The translations under genes and the position numbers were made by a program. Of a DNA stretch of 64,000 nucleotides, positions 34,517-43,750 are shown in pieces. Source of the DNA: Nostoc sp. KVJ3 (GTDB lineage: Bacteria > Cyanobacteriota > Cyanobacteriia > Cyanobacteriales > Nostocaceae). A model generated the notes under the pieces. That model saw only the letters and a program-made list of their open reading frames with translations. It had not been told where the DNA came from and did no database searches. Location: contig NZ_WWFG01000001.1 of the NCBI RefSeq assembly GCF_026127265.1, positions 3,268,501 through 3,332,500 on the forward strand. The letters run 5' to 3'. Every line of letters begins with the position of its first letter. The first letter of the stretch is position 1.

Positions 34517-36049
34517 ATGCTAACTAGGTTGAAAGTTTCTGGTTTTAAGAACCTCGTCGATGTTGATGTCCGATTCGGCCCATTCACCTGTGTAGCCGGC
34601 GCTAATGGGGTCGGTAAATCCAACTTATTTGATGCTATTAGATTTTTGAGTGCGACTGCGGATATTCAACTAATTGAAGCTGCTTTATCTGTGCGAGATG
34701 AAGGAGGTCGAACAGCTGATGTACGTAGTTTGTTTCACCGGGTTGGTGACAAATATGCAGATGAAATGTCCTTTGATGCTGAGATGATTGTACCAGAAGA
34801 GGGTGTGGACGATCTAGGGCAAAAGGCAGAAGCTAGTATTACTTTTCTTCGCTACTCTATCATCCTCGCTTATAGATCAGATGATGGCTTGCGGTCTTTA
34901 GGTTCCCTAGAAATCATTAAAGAGGAGTTAGTTCACATCAATCTTGGTGATGCCAAGAAAAACTTATTGTTTCCTCACAGTGTTGAATGGCGTAAATCAG
35001 CAGTTAAGGGGCGACGAACTTCACCATTTATTTCAACCGAGGACGACAAAGGAAAGACAGTAATTAAGCTACATCAAGACGGGAGAAATGGAAAACCCTT
35101 GTCTCGATTAGCCATGAATCTTCCCCGAACCGTGCTGTCTGTGGCTAATGCGGCGGAAAGTCCAACGGTACTGCTGGCGCGAAGAGAAATGCAATCCTGG
35201 CGGCTACTTCAGTTAGAACCTTCAGCACTAAGGCAGCCAGACGAATTTACATCGCCCACAAAATTAGACATGGATGGTTCTCACTTAGCTGCAACACTCT
35301 ATCATTTGGCACGGTTCAACAAAAACCATTCAACAATTGGACTGTCAGATGATGAGGCGGAAGCACAGGTTTACAGCCAAGTTGCGAATCGACTGGCAGA
35401 ACTGATTGACGATGTGGGTGAAGTAGGAATTGACCGTGATGAACGGCGGGAAATTCTAACGCTAATAGTCACTGGCAAAGACAGCACATCACATCCAGCA
35501 AGGGCACTATCAGATGGAACCCTGCGCTTTTTGGCATTAGCAGTTCTAGAATTAGACCCTCAAGCACAAGGTCTTTTGTGTTTAGAAGAACCGGAAAACG
35601 GTATTCATCCAGAGCGTATTCCCAAAATACTCAAACTACTTCAAGACATTGCTACCGATGTTGATGAACCTATTGGGATAGATAACCCTCTTCGTCAAGT
35701 AATCATCAACACTCACTCACCTTCAGTAGTTATGCAAGTACCTGACGACAGCCTATTAGTTGCTGAATTAAAGGAAACGGTAGATTCAGGGAAGCGATTT
35801 AAGCGAGTGTCCTTTGCTTGTCTACCTGACACTTGGCGACAGAAAGACCCAGAAGGCATGAATGATGTACCTAAAAATAAATTACTTGCTTACTTGAATC
35901 CGGTAGTACTTGGTGAATCACAGCCTGATAGTAATGGAAAAGTAGGAAATCTTCAGCAATCAAAACCAATACAACCCAAAAAACGTCGAGTTGTGGATAG
36001 GACTGACCTTCAGCCACTAATTCCCGGTTTTCCGACTGACTCGGTATGA
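34517..36049 (+). CDS. AAA ATPase of the SMC/OLD-like ABC class (putative defence)
   Basis: A 510-residue ATPase. Walker A is GANGVGKSNLFDA (28-40), preceded by the typical SGFKNLVDVDVRFGPFT lead. The ABC signature-like SDGTLRFLALAVLEL is near 332, Walker B GLLCLEEPENGIHPERI near 353, and the H-loop region INTHSPSVVMQVP near 397. The middle is helical and variable. This is the AAA_15/21 architecture found in OLD, PARIS AriA, and similar antiphage systems. Its stop overlaps the start of a TOPRIM-like gene by 4 bp (ATGA), making a two-gene cassette between coaD and tldE. The phage-defence role is inference. Confidence 0.82.
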   Translation: MLTRLKVSGFKNLVDVDVRFGPFTCVAGANGVGKSNLFDAIRFLSATADIQLIEAALSVRDEGGRTADVRSLFHRVGDKYADEMSFDAEMIVPEEGVDDLGQKAEASITFLRYSIILAYRSDDGLRSLGSLEIIKEELVHINLGDAKKNLLFPHSVEWRKSAVKGRRTSPFISTEDDKGKTVIKLHQDGRNGKPLSRLAMNLPRTVLSVANAAESPTVLLARREMQSWRLLQLEPSALRQPDEFTSPTKLDMDGSHLAATLYHLARFNKNHSTIGLSDDEAEAQVYSQVANRLAELIDDVGEVGIDRDERREILTLIVTGKDSTSHPARALSDGTLRFLALAVLELDPQAQGLLCLEEPENGIHPERIPKILKLLQDIATDVDEPIGIDNPLRQVIINTHSPSVVMQVPDDSLLVAELKETVDSGKRFKRVSFACLPDTWRQKDPEGMNDVPKNKLLAYLNPVVLGESQPDSNGKVGNLQQSKPIQPKKRRVVDRTDLQPLIPGFPTDSV

Positions 36050-36693
36050 AAGAACTTTGCTACACTTTGCTGTCAGACGGCAGTTCAGATAAAGCATTAA
36101 TGCCTATCCTTACCTGGTTATTACGGGCGCATCAGGTTGAGTGTGCTATCCAGTCTAATTGGGCGGATTTGCGACGCTTACCCAAACCACCGAAAAAGTT
36201 ATTACCACGCATCATCAACAGCTTAGAACTATATCCTTGTGATCTCTTGTTTATCCATCGAGATGCAGAAAGAGAACCACGCGAAAAACGTATAACGGAA
36301 ATCCTAGAAGTGCTAGAAGAAGCAATTAAAAAATCAGTAGCAGTACCACCTCATGTTTGTGTGATTCCGGTACGTATGCAGGAGGCATGGCTATTATTTG
36401 ACGAAGTAGCGCTACGAAAAGCGGCAGGAAATCCTCGTGGACATCAACCATTACAGCTGCCAGATATCCGTAAAATTGAACAACTACCCGATCCAAAAGA
36501 TATTCTCTATGGACTTCTGTGCGAAGCTAGTGAGTTGACAGGTCGGCGGCTAAAGCAATTCTCAGTTAACGAACGTGTACACCGATTAGCTGAACTCATT
36601 GATGACTTTTCACCACTAAGAGCTTTGTCTGCTTTTCAATTACTGGAAACTGAAATTCAACAAGTTATAAAAACACAAAGTTGGTGTTCCTAG
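36046..36693 (+). CDS. TOPRIM-like (DUF4276-type) partner of the AAA ATPase
   Basis: A 215-residue protein. CYTLLSDGSSDKALMPILTW at 5-24 matches TOPRIM motif I in which the usual E-G-x-T-E is D-G-S-S-D. CDLLFIHRDAEREPREKRI near 66 fits motif II (here R-D-A-E). VIPVRMQEAWLLFDEVALRK near 106 is the next conserved block of the DUF4276 type. The C-terminal part is helical. In ATPase-linked defence systems such proteins are metal-dependent nucleases. The substituted acidic residues leave open whether it is catalytic. It overlaps the upstream ATPase by 4 bp. Confidence 0.65.
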   Translation: MKELCYTLLSDGSSDKALMPILTWLLRAHQVECAIQSNWADLRRLPKPPKKLLPRIINSLELYPCDLLFIHRDAEREPREKRITEILEVLEEAIKKSVAVPPHVCVIPVRMQEAWLLFDEVALRKAAGNPRGHQPLQLPDIRKIEQLPDPKDILYGLLCEASELTGRRLKQFSVNERVHRLAELIDDFSPLRALSAFQLLETEIQQVIKTQSWCS

Positions 36694-36741
36694 TAGATAT
36701 GTAAAATTTTGCATTTCCAAGAGAATATTTGCATAAACTCA

Positions 36742-38088
36742 TTACAAAGTATATGTAAAATCTTCCACCAACATACCGGGAACTAAACTACCTCCAAGTT
36801 GGCGACTTTCATAAGTGCCTACTTCGGGGATGAATTCTTGAAAATCGGTCAAATCTACTAGGTTTTCTCCCCAGAAGCGATACAGACTTTCATCAAAACG
36901 TAAGTTTTCAATGGGGGCGATAATTTCTCCATTTTCTACCCAAAAGCAAGCATAGCGGGTCATACCTGTGATTCTACCAGTGTGGCGATCGCTCCAATTC
37001 AAGTAATGCAAATTTGATAGATACAATCCTGTATCCAATTTCGGAAGAATCTGCTCAAATACTAAATTTCCAGGACTAACTTCTGGCGCACGTAGAGTCT
37101 CTGAACCATTAGCACCGTTGGCAATTTTCTGATATTCCTTAGCAGTGCGAGAATTCACCAGAGTGTTTACCAAACGTCCTTTTTCAATTACAGGTAACTC
37201 CGGTGCTGCCATTTCTCCCAATTCATTAAATCGCGGTACTAATCCGCGCTGAAAGTTTTCTTTCAAACTAAATGCTGTCGAAAGTTGTTTTTCTTGACGC
37301 GATAAAGCCGCTAAAGCGCTATTTCCTTGTTGGATATCAGCTTCGCTTATAGCTCCCCAAGAAAGCATCAGTAATAAATCTGCAACAGCAGCAGGTGCAA
37401 AATAAGTTTTATATTGTCCCCGTGGTAATTCTTTAACTGGGCGAGCCAGCAATTCGAGTTGCTTTTTGGCTTCGCTGATTTTGGCTATATAAGCAGATTT
37501 ATCCCAATCATTCCCTGCAAATGTCCCCTTAACTGCTTGTCCAGAGTTGGAAAATAGAGAATAATCTAAGGTAAAAGAATCATTAGCAAACCAGTGTTTT
37601 TGACCATTAGAATCACCATAAGCTTTAATTACTATTCCTCCAGCATATATACCAGTAAAATCTAATTCAGCAACTTGTTCTAATACACTTGGTACTACTG
37701 CTTTCTCTGCCAATAAATTCCCCGAATGTCCTTCCCGACTGGTATTAGTTCCTGATGGTAAAACTAGATATGAATCGATGGGTAATAGGATCAGTTCGTC
37801 GCGTAGTTCCTGCAAAGCAGGATATGCTAATTGCCAGTCTATCTCCCAATTTCCAGTAAAGGGAAACTGCCGAACACTACTGCGTTGCCCTGCCATCAGA
37901 GTTAGTTCGATCCAACCATCAGCAACGCAACCAGTTTGTCGCACTTTCGCATGATTAAAACGAGTGAATTGACTTCTTTCACTACTAAGTCTGACAGTAA
38001 ATTGTTCATTTTCTGCTTTTTTTATTAGCAGAGTTTCAATCAGTCGATTAAAGCTGAGTTCTAACGCAGATAATTCCTCAATTTTCAT
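36742..38088 (-). CDS. tldE: TldE/PmbA-family metallopeptidase subunit
   Basis: A 448-residue member of the TldD/TldE family. N-terminal VRLSSERSQFTRFNHAKVRQ and the C-terminal NLHYLNWSDRHTGRITGMTR, YACFWVENGEIIAPIENLRF are typical. It lacks the HExxxH zinc motif found in the partner, as expected for the TldE subunit that shapes the substrate channel. TldD/TldE heterodimers degrade unfolded peptides and mature some antibiotics. Its partner tldD lies 264 bp upstream on the same strand, with repeats between them. Confidence 0.88.
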   Translation of the reverse strand: MKIEELSALELSFNRLIETLLIKKAENEQFTVRLSSERSQFTRFNHAKVRQTGCVADGWIELTLMAGQRSSVRQFPFTGNWEIDWQLAYPALQELRDELILLPIDSYLVLPSGTNTSREGHSGNLLAEKAVVPSVLEQVAELDFTGIYAGGIVIKAYGDSNGQKHWFANDSFTLDYSLFSNSGQAVKGTFAGNDWDKSAYIAKISEAKKQLELLARPVKELPRGQYKTYFAPAAVADLLLMLSWGAISEADIQQGNSALAALSRQEKQLSTAFSLKENFQRGLVPRFNELGEMAAPELPVIEKGRLVNTLVNSRTAKEYQKIANGANGSETLRAPEVSPGNLVFEQILPKLDTGLYLSNLHYLNWSDRHTGRITGMTRYACFWVENGEIIAPIENLRFDESLYRFWGENLVDLTDFQEFIPEVGTYESRQLGGSLVPGMLVEDFTYTL

Positions 38089-38102
38089 GGATATTAAATA
38101 TT

Positions 38103-38350
38103 AATAGGGAATAACGAGGAGTGAGGAGTGAGGAGTTAGGAGTGAGGAGTTATATCTTCGAGGTTTTTTTATTCAAAGCTCTTAACTAGCTAGGCGTAAA
38201 TAAATTAAAGTTTGTAGTAAGGACTTTAGTCCTAATCATCCTGTTTTGAGCGATGAATCGCTCAAAACAAGCTAGGATTCTATTTGATTTTTAATTATGC
38301 CTACCTATTTAAGTAGCAACTATTCACTCCTAACTCCTAACTCCTAACTA
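38103..38350. repeat. gaggagtgaggagttagg arrays in inverse orientation
   Basis: ggagtgaggagtgaggagtt at about 38111-38150 faces cactcctaactcctaactcc at 38325-38347, so the spacer between tldD and tldE is an element with inverted short arrays. A gttttgagcgatgaatcgct and complement hairpin (about 38242-38272) lies inside it. Confidence 0.6.
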
Positions 38351-38352
38351 TT

Positions 38353-39792
38353 TCAACTTCCTCCACCAAAAACTTCGACATTAGCAAATACACAAACAGG
38401 GGAACCATGTCCGACCCAAATGGTCTGATTTGGTTCTCCTTTTCCACAATAAGGAGTACCATACATTTGCCAGTTTTCAGCATTTCCTACTTGGATTAAG
38501 CTATGCCAAAATTCTGGTGTTGTAGCGCGATAGTTGGGATTACGGAGGGTTTTAGTGAGTTTACCATTTTCAATTAATTTAGCGTATTCGCAACCAAATT
38601 GGAATTTGTAGCGGCGATCGTCAATTGACCAAGATCGGTTAGATTCCATGTAAACGCCGTGTTCTATGCCGCCAATAATGTCTTCAAAGGTTGCATTTAG
38701 AGGCTCTAAATTCAAGTTGCCCATGCGATCGATCGCAGGTCGATTCCATGAAGAAGCACGGGCACAGGCTACTCCTGGTACACCTGCTCTGGCTTGACTC
38801 TCTAGACTGCCTAAACCCCGTTGGAGTACTCCTTCCTTGACCAAATACTCCCGCGTTGCTACAGCACCAGTATCATCAAAACCATAGCTAGCAAATTCAC
38901 CAGCCACGGTGGGATCAAAGGTAATGTTCATAAGTGGCGAACCGTATACTAGGTTGCCAAAATCACTTTTATTAACGAAGCTGCCTCCAGCATAGTTACG
39001 CTCATCTCCCAAAATTCGGTCGATTTCTAGGGGATGCCCGACACTTTCGTGGATTTGCAGCATCATTTGATCTGGAGCTAAAACTAAATTGGTGCGGGTG
39101 GTTGGGCATTCTTCTGCTGTCAAGAGTTCTACTGCTTGTTCGCCAATTTGCCGTACCCTATACCATAAGTTTTCTTGTTTTAATAGTTCTAGTCCGCCTT
39201 GGTAACAGTTGGCTTGTGAACCATTATTACTACGCTGCTGTACAACCTTTCCATCTTGGGCGGTAGCTCCATAATGAGTGCTTATAGATAGAATTTTTTG
39301 ATAAACTTCTGAGCCATTGCTACTAACAAACCAAGACTCTCTCTCAATGGTGCTAGCACCAGCTATAGTTTGCACAATCTTGTCGTCAACTTTCAACGTT
39401 TGGCAAATACGAACCAGTAAATCGTTAATTTCTCCCGGACTTAAAGCATCTAATGGTTCAATGAATGGAGATTTATACTCACCAACGACTTTAGGACGCT
39501 CACTTTCTCGGAAGGTATGTATCCACCATTCACTGGCTGCTAATGCCTGATTATAGGCTGTTTGAGCAGCAGCTTGGAGGGAAGACAGTTCCAAGGAATT
39601 GGTTGCTGCATAACCCAGACAGCCATTAACTAAAACTTCCAGCATGGCTCCGATAGTAAAGGATTTGCCATTTACCTGGGGTAAGCCGTCACGGACTGAA
39701 CGGGTAGTAGAAGTTTCCTTGACGGCTCTAATACCAATCCAATCAGCAGGAATATCGAAACTAGCGATCGCTTTTGTTAGAGTAATCAACAT
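38353..39792 (-). CDS. tldD: TldD zinc metallopeptidase
   Basis: A 479-residue catalytic subunit of TldD/TldE. The zinc site is HESVGHPLEIDR near 245 (HExxxH), with the third ligand in the C-terminal part around CEYAKLIENG. VRDGLPQVNGKSFTIG near 32 and GLGSLESQARAGVPGVACAR near 328 are family features. The enzyme cleaves unfolded peptides entering a closed cavity. It stands between cysS and tldE on the minus strand; only 13 bp separate it from the 3' end of cysS, so it may be cotranscribed with cysS. Confidence 0.92.
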   Translation of the reverse strand: MLITLTKAIASFDIPADWIGIRAVKETSTTRSVRDGLPQVNGKSFTIGAMLEVLVNGCLGYAATNSLELSSLQAAAQTAYNQALAASEWWIHTFRESERPKVVGEYKSPFIEPLDALSPGEINDLLVRICQTLKVDDKIVQTIAGASTIERESWFVSSNGSEVYQKILSISTHYGATAQDGKVVQQRSNNGSQANCYQGGLELLKQENLWYRVRQIGEQAVELLTAEECPTTRTNLVLAPDQMMLQIHESVGHPLEIDRILGDERNYAGGSFVNKSDFGNLVYGSPLMNITFDPTVAGEFASYGFDDTGAVATREYLVKEGVLQRGLGSLESQARAGVPGVACARASSWNRPAIDRMGNLNLEPLNATFEDIIGGIEHGVYMESNRSWSIDDRRYKFQFGCEYAKLIENGKLTKTLRNPNYRATTPEFWHSLIQVGNAENWQMYGTPYCGKGEPNQTIWVGHGSPVCVFANVEVFGGGS

Positions 39793-39805
39793 AAGAATTT
39801 AAAAT

Positions 39806-41329
39806 TTAATTCCGGTGCCAGCGTGTACCATCACGGCTATCAATTAGCGTAATACCTTCTGCTTGGAGTTCGTCACGAATGCGATCGCTTTCGGCAAAAT
39901 TCTTACCTTTACGTGCTTTTTCCCTTTGCTGAATTTTCGCCTCAATTTCCGCATCGCTTAAACCATCATTCTTGTCAGTTTTGGCTTCTGTCTCGGTTTC
40001 TAAACCCAAAACTCCAGCCAATGTAACAAGAGTTTGCCATTGACGCTGTAACTCATCAGGGGAAGTTTCGGTTTTCCCTTGATGCACAAGAATATTTCCC
40101 TCACGGCGCAGTTCTTTGGCTAATTCAAACAGCACTGTTAACCCACCAGGAAAATTAAAGTCGTTATTCACAGTTTCTTGGAAGCGTTCAACATCTGAAT
40201 TTTGGATTTTAGGTCGCACCAAAGGTGCGCTTTCAGCGCAACTTGGATTTTGGATTTGGGAATTTTCCCCCTCTTCTAGTTCCCAGCCTAGTTTTTTGCC
40301 GTATTGGTAGCCGAAGAGTAAACCTTCTTGAATGGTGTGCCAACCGTTGGTTGCTGCGGCGATCGCTTCGTCGGTAAAATCTATGGGTGTCCGATATTGA
40401 GCAGTTAGCACGAATAATCGCACCGCCATCGGGTCAACTCCTCGATCCAGCAATTCTCTAATAGTGGTAAAGTTGCCCAAAGATTTGGACATTTTTTCAC
40501 CATCTACCTTTACCATGCCGTTATGTAACCAGTAACGAGCTAGGGGTTTTCCTGTCACAGCCTCAGATTGGGCAATTTCGTTTTCGTGGTGGGGAAAAAT
40601 TAAGTCAGCACCACCAGCATGAATATCTATGGTATCACCCAAGCGATCGCGCACCATTGCCGAGCATTCTATATGCCACCCCGGACGACCTGCGCCCCAA
40701 GGTGACTGCCAAGCTGGTTCTCCTGGTTTTGCTGCTTTCCACAAGGCAAAATCAAAGGGGTCTTTCTTTTTTTGGTACTCTGGATCGTCTACGTTGACGC
40801 GTAGGCGTAGCCCGCCGTAGGCATCGCTTTTCCCGGCTTGCATATCTTCTAACTTGCGTCCCGAAAGCTTGCCATACTCAGCAAACTGCCGCACTGCATA
40901 ATACACATCGCCGTCAGCAGGGTAAGCAAAACCTTTATTTTCCAACTCATGAATTAACCGTTGAATGCCATTCATCGTGTGAGTAGCACGGGGATATTCA
41001 TCAGCTTCTTTGATTCCTAATCGCCCCATATCCTCAAAATATGCTTTGATGAAGCGATCGGCTACAGCTTCCATTGAGGAATGTTCAACACGAGCGCGAT
41101 TGAGAATCTTGTCATCAATATCGGTAAAATTTTGGATATATCGGACTTCATAGCCGATAAACTGGAGGTATCGGCGCACTACATCCCAAACGATGCAAGC
41201 TCTAGCATGACCCAAATGGCAGTAATCGTACACCGTCACGCCGCAGTAATACATCTTAACCTTGCCTGGTTCGACTGTTTCAAACGGTTCTTGACGACGG
41301 GTGAGGGTATTGTAGAGTGTTAGGGTCAT
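39806..41329 (-). CDS. cysS: Cysteinyl-tRNA synthetase with two repeat-derived insertions
   Basis: A 507-residue class I synthetase from MTLTLYNTLTRRQEPFE (a frame from 41386 adds a non-homologous 19 residues). HIGH-type HLGH is in VYDYCHLGHARACIVW, zinc ligands include CGVTVYDY and GWHIECSAM, and KMSKSLGN is the ATP loop. Two stretches look foreign. KSDAYGGLRLRV, around 40796-40825, comes from the gatgcctacggcgggctacg Nostoc repeat in a place where homologues read AGxSxRV. SQIQNPSCAESAPLVRPKIQ, around 40200-40265, comes from ttggattttggatttggga-type repeat. Both keep the frame. It charges tRNA-Cys and is essential. Confidence 0.95.
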   Translation of the reverse strand: MTLTLYNTLTRRQEPFETVEPGKVKMYYCGVTVYDYCHLGHARACIVWDVVRRYLQFIGYEVRYIQNFTDIDDKILNRARVEHSSMEAVADRFIKAYFEDMGRLGIKEADEYPRATHTMNGIQRLIHELENKGFAYPADGDVYYAVRQFAEYGKLSGRKLEDMQAGKSDAYGGLRLRVNVDDPEYQKKKDPFDFALWKAAKPGEPAWQSPWGAGRPGWHIECSAMVRDRLGDTIDIHAGGADLIFPHHENEIAQSEAVTGKPLARYWLHNGMVKVDGEKMSKSLGNFTTIRELLDRGVDPMAVRLFVLTAQYRTPIDFTDEAIAAATNGWHTIQEGLLFGYQYGKKLGWELEEGENSQIQNPSCAESAPLVRPKIQNSDVERFQETVNNDFNFPGGLTVLFELAKELRREGNILVHQGKTETSPDELQRQWQTLVTLAGVLGLETETEAKTDKNDGLSDAEIEAKIQQREKARKGKNFAESDRIRDELQAEGITLIDSRDGTRWHRN

Positions 41330-41361
41330 AACAGAGTAATGCTGAAATAAGGAGATACGTA

Positions 41362-41545
41362 TTGACACTCTCCGGTCTAAAAACACGGAGATTCTTGGTT
41401 CAACGAGTCCACTTAGATTAAACCCCTTGCGGTATCTAATCCAGAGGTGGTTCTCTCCCCAAGCTTTAACTTCCGGTATGCCCTACCGTAGTTGGATTAC
41501 TCCAAAATTTGTTTTAGTTCAAAAGCTGTTTGTCTAGTTACCATA
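41362..41545 (-). pseudogene. IS200/IS605 tnpB 3' end relic with right-end hairpin
   Basis: On the minus strand a decayed frame reads TTVGHTGS*SLGREPPLD, with further stops. This resembles the TnpB C-terminal tail TVGHTGxKAWGExPLD. It is followed by AAGAATCTCCGTG...CGGAGAGTGTCAA, the imperfect hairpin of an IS605-type right end (about 41362-41400). No full TnpB or TnpA is present. The relic lies directly upstream of cysS. Confidence 0.6.
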
Positions 41546-41915
41546 AAGATTTTACCTATTCCTGGGTAAGAACTAGAACTATGGAATATAACCTTATATC
41601 TTTAATTGTCAAGGTACAGCGTTAACCGTTTAGGTTGCTAGGGTTTTTAAACAGGTTGATTACCCCACCTGCTTTGCGTATCATAGCATCAATGCCAGGC
41701 TTGGGATAAATCCCCTTCTATGGTTTTCATCCCCGACTTAAAAGACGTTTAACTCTAAAAAATTTTTGGATTTTTAGGATTAAACTTCGGGGTTTTCAAC
41801 CAACATTCTTATAATAGGGTAAAGCAGGTGGGATGACAGTCCAGCATCCCTATGCTAGTGTTTTCTGGACTATCTGCGCTACATTACTATTTTTTGACTA
41901 TTTGATAACAGCGCT
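41546..41915. other. Spacer upstream of the CobW gene
   Basis: About 370 bp with a broad inverted repeat (gttttcatccccgacttaaa near 41719 against ttaaacttcggggttttcaac near 41780) and gcaggtgggatgacagtcc near 41824. No coding frame, no clear Zur palindrome and no riboswitch that I can recognise. Confidence 0.45.
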
Positions 41916-43019
41916 ATGCAATCAGCAGTTACACCCGAATCTTCGGCAATGGATACGCCTAAACAAGGAATGCCAGTAACAATTATTACGGGCTTTCTCG
42001 GTAGTGGCAAGACGACTTTACTTAATCATATCCTCAACAACCAACAGGGTTTAAAAACCGCTGTTCTCGTAAATGAATTTGGTGAAATTGGCATCGACAA
42101 CGAGCTAATTGTTTCCACTGGTGAGAACATGGTGGAACTAAATAATGGTTGTATCTGCTGCACTATTAATAATGATTTAGTAGATGCAGTTTACAAAGTT
42201 TTAGAACGCCAAGAAAATCTAGATTATCTAGTAGTGGAAACAACTGGCTTGGCAGATCCGCTACCAGTAGCTTTAACATTTCTGGGCACAGAATTGCGAG
42301 ATTTAACTCGCTTAGATTCGATTATTACCGTGGTAGACGCGGCGAATTACAGCCTAGATTTATTTAACTCTGAGGCGGCATACAGCCAGATTGCTTATGG
42401 TGATGTAATTGTGCTGAACAAGGCTGATTTGGTTGATGAAGCCACTTTGAAGGAGTTAGAAGGAAAAATTAACGAAGTTAAGGAAGGAGCAAGAATTATC
42501 CGGTCTACGCGATCGCAAGTGCCACTTCCGTTAATTCTCAGTGTTGGCCTATTTGAGTCTGACAAATATTTTGACACAGTGGTGGATGAACACGACCATC
42601 ACGACCATAACCATCACGATCATGACCACTCAACATGCGGTCACGATCATCACGACCATGACCACGATGACCATGACCACCATCATTCTGACCATTTAGA
42701 AAACGATGGTTTTACTTCCATCTCTTTCCAAAGTGACAAGCCTTTTTCTATTAAGAAGTTTCAGTATTTCTTAGATAACCAGCTACCCTCAAATATCTTC
42801 CGAGCAAAAGGGATTATGTGGTTTGATGAAAGTCCGAAGCGTCATATTTTCCACCTTTGCGGTAAACGCTTTACCTTGGATGATGATGATTGGAAAGGTC
42901 AACTAAAAAACCAACTTGTGCTGATTGGTCAAAATTTAGATCGTGAGGCTTTAATCACTCAACTCGAAAACTGCATTTGTCTACCTTCAACCTCTCGCGG
43001 TAAAGGGTTTGGGAAATAA
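41916..43019 (+). CDS. CobW/COG0523 GTPase, putative zinc metallochaperone
   Basis: A 367-residue G3E GTPase. Walker A is GFLGSGKTTLLNHIL (near 27-41), the metal-binding GCICCTI (near 80-86) is the CxCC motif, and VVETTGLADP and VLNKADLVD are G3 and G4 motifs. Residues about 224-265 form a His/Asp-rich loop (HDHHDHNHHDHDHS type, with one Cys), which should bind zinc or a similar ion. The CobW C-terminal domain (SISFQSDKPFSIKKFQYFLD) follows. COG0523 proteins deliver metal, often zinc, to client enzymes. No Zur box is seen. Confidence 0.9.
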   Translation: MQSAVTPESSAMDTPKQGMPVTIITGFLGSGKTTLLNHILNNQQGLKTAVLVNEFGEIGIDNELIVSTGENMVELNNGCICCTINNDLVDAVYKVLERQENLDYLVVETTGLADPLPVALTFLGTELRDLTRLDSIITVVDAANYSLDLFNSEAAYSQIAYGDVIVLNKADLVDEATLKELEGKINEVKEGARIIRSTRSQVPLPLILSVGLFESDKYFDTVVDEHDHHDHNHHDHDHSTCGHDHHDHDHDDHDHHHSDHLENDGFTSISFQSDKPFSIKKFQYFLDNQLPSNIFRAKGIMWFDESPKRHIFHLCGKRFTLDDDDWKGQLKNQLVLIGQNLDREALITQLENCICLPSTSRGKGFGK

Positions 43020-43029
43020 AATAGAGCAG

Positions 43030-43057
43030 TGAGGAGACGCGATCAATCGCCTCTGTA
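43030..43057. repeat. gagacgcgatcaatcgcctc repeat, second copy at 50815-50845
   Basis: gaggagacgcgatcaatcgc and ctctgtacaggag recur at 50815-50845 with few changes, where they form the end of mutM. The core gcgat.aatcgc is a palindrome. Confidence 0.6.
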
Positions 43058-43087
43058 CAGGAGTTATGAGTTAAAGTTGTGTACTCG

Positions 43088-43484
43088 TTCCCAGGTATAG
43101 GAATCATATTTGATTTCTGAACAAAAATAGTTACTGTAGGGTGCGTTAGGATGAAATCCGTAACGCACCATTTGTAAGAATTTGGTGCGTTACGACGTTC
43201 CGTCTTAGAGGATGAATGAACAAGTCCTCTTCTTGGTAGCAAAACATTCTAGATCCCCCTAAATCCCCCGATAAATTGGGGGACTTTGACTCCGGTTCCC
43301 CCTTTTTTAAGGGGAGCCAGCGCGGTCTTGGGGTCTCCCCAAGTGGAGCGACTGGCGTGGGTTAGGGGGGATCTAAAAGTGTCTAAAGTCACAGTAAAAT
43401 ACTTGTTCATTCAACCTCTAACACACCCTACAAACACTTAGATTTTTTCAGAAATCAAATAGTAATCCTAATAGAACCTGGGAA
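43088..43484. mobile_element. Outer element interrupted by MITE family A copy 3
   Basis: Left end ttcccaggta.taggaatcat then atttgatttctgaa; the right end carries its complement with small changes (ttcagaaatcaaat and cctgggaa). Removing the inner element (43207-43419) leaves 184 bp with a gtgcgtta/taacgcac palindrome at the centre. A truncated relative lies at 27372-27452. Confidence 0.7.
43207..43419. mobile_element. MITE family A copy 3 (213 bp, with an internal insertion)
   Basis: agaggatgaatgaacaagt and its complement (one mismatch) are the ends. The interior shares the atccccctaaatcccc and gactccggttcccc blocks of copies 1 and 2. A 45-bp gagccagcgcggtcttgggg insert makes it longer. The terminal repeats have drifted together away from copies 1 and 2. 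Confidence 0.75.
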
Positions 43485-43750
43485 TTGATTTTTAATGGCT
43501 CCGTTATCTATTTTGAGCAATCGAAAATGAGAGAATAGCGAGTGTTTCACCAATAATTACGAATTACGTTAGCGACACGAGAAAGCGAGTCCGCGTTCGC
43601 AAAACAATAGCCCGGTGAATTTGATACTGGATAAAGAGCCAATTTAAGTATATACACTAAAAAAATAATAACAGGAGCTTATAGACAGTGGAGTTCTAAT
43701 TGATGAGAGAATATTAAATTAACCATCACAAAAGTTTAAATTCATTCATC

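Noticed and set aside
41820..41915. Zur box upstream of the CobW gene
   Set aside because: Only a short gataaca word is present; no 7-1-7 palindrome could be found.
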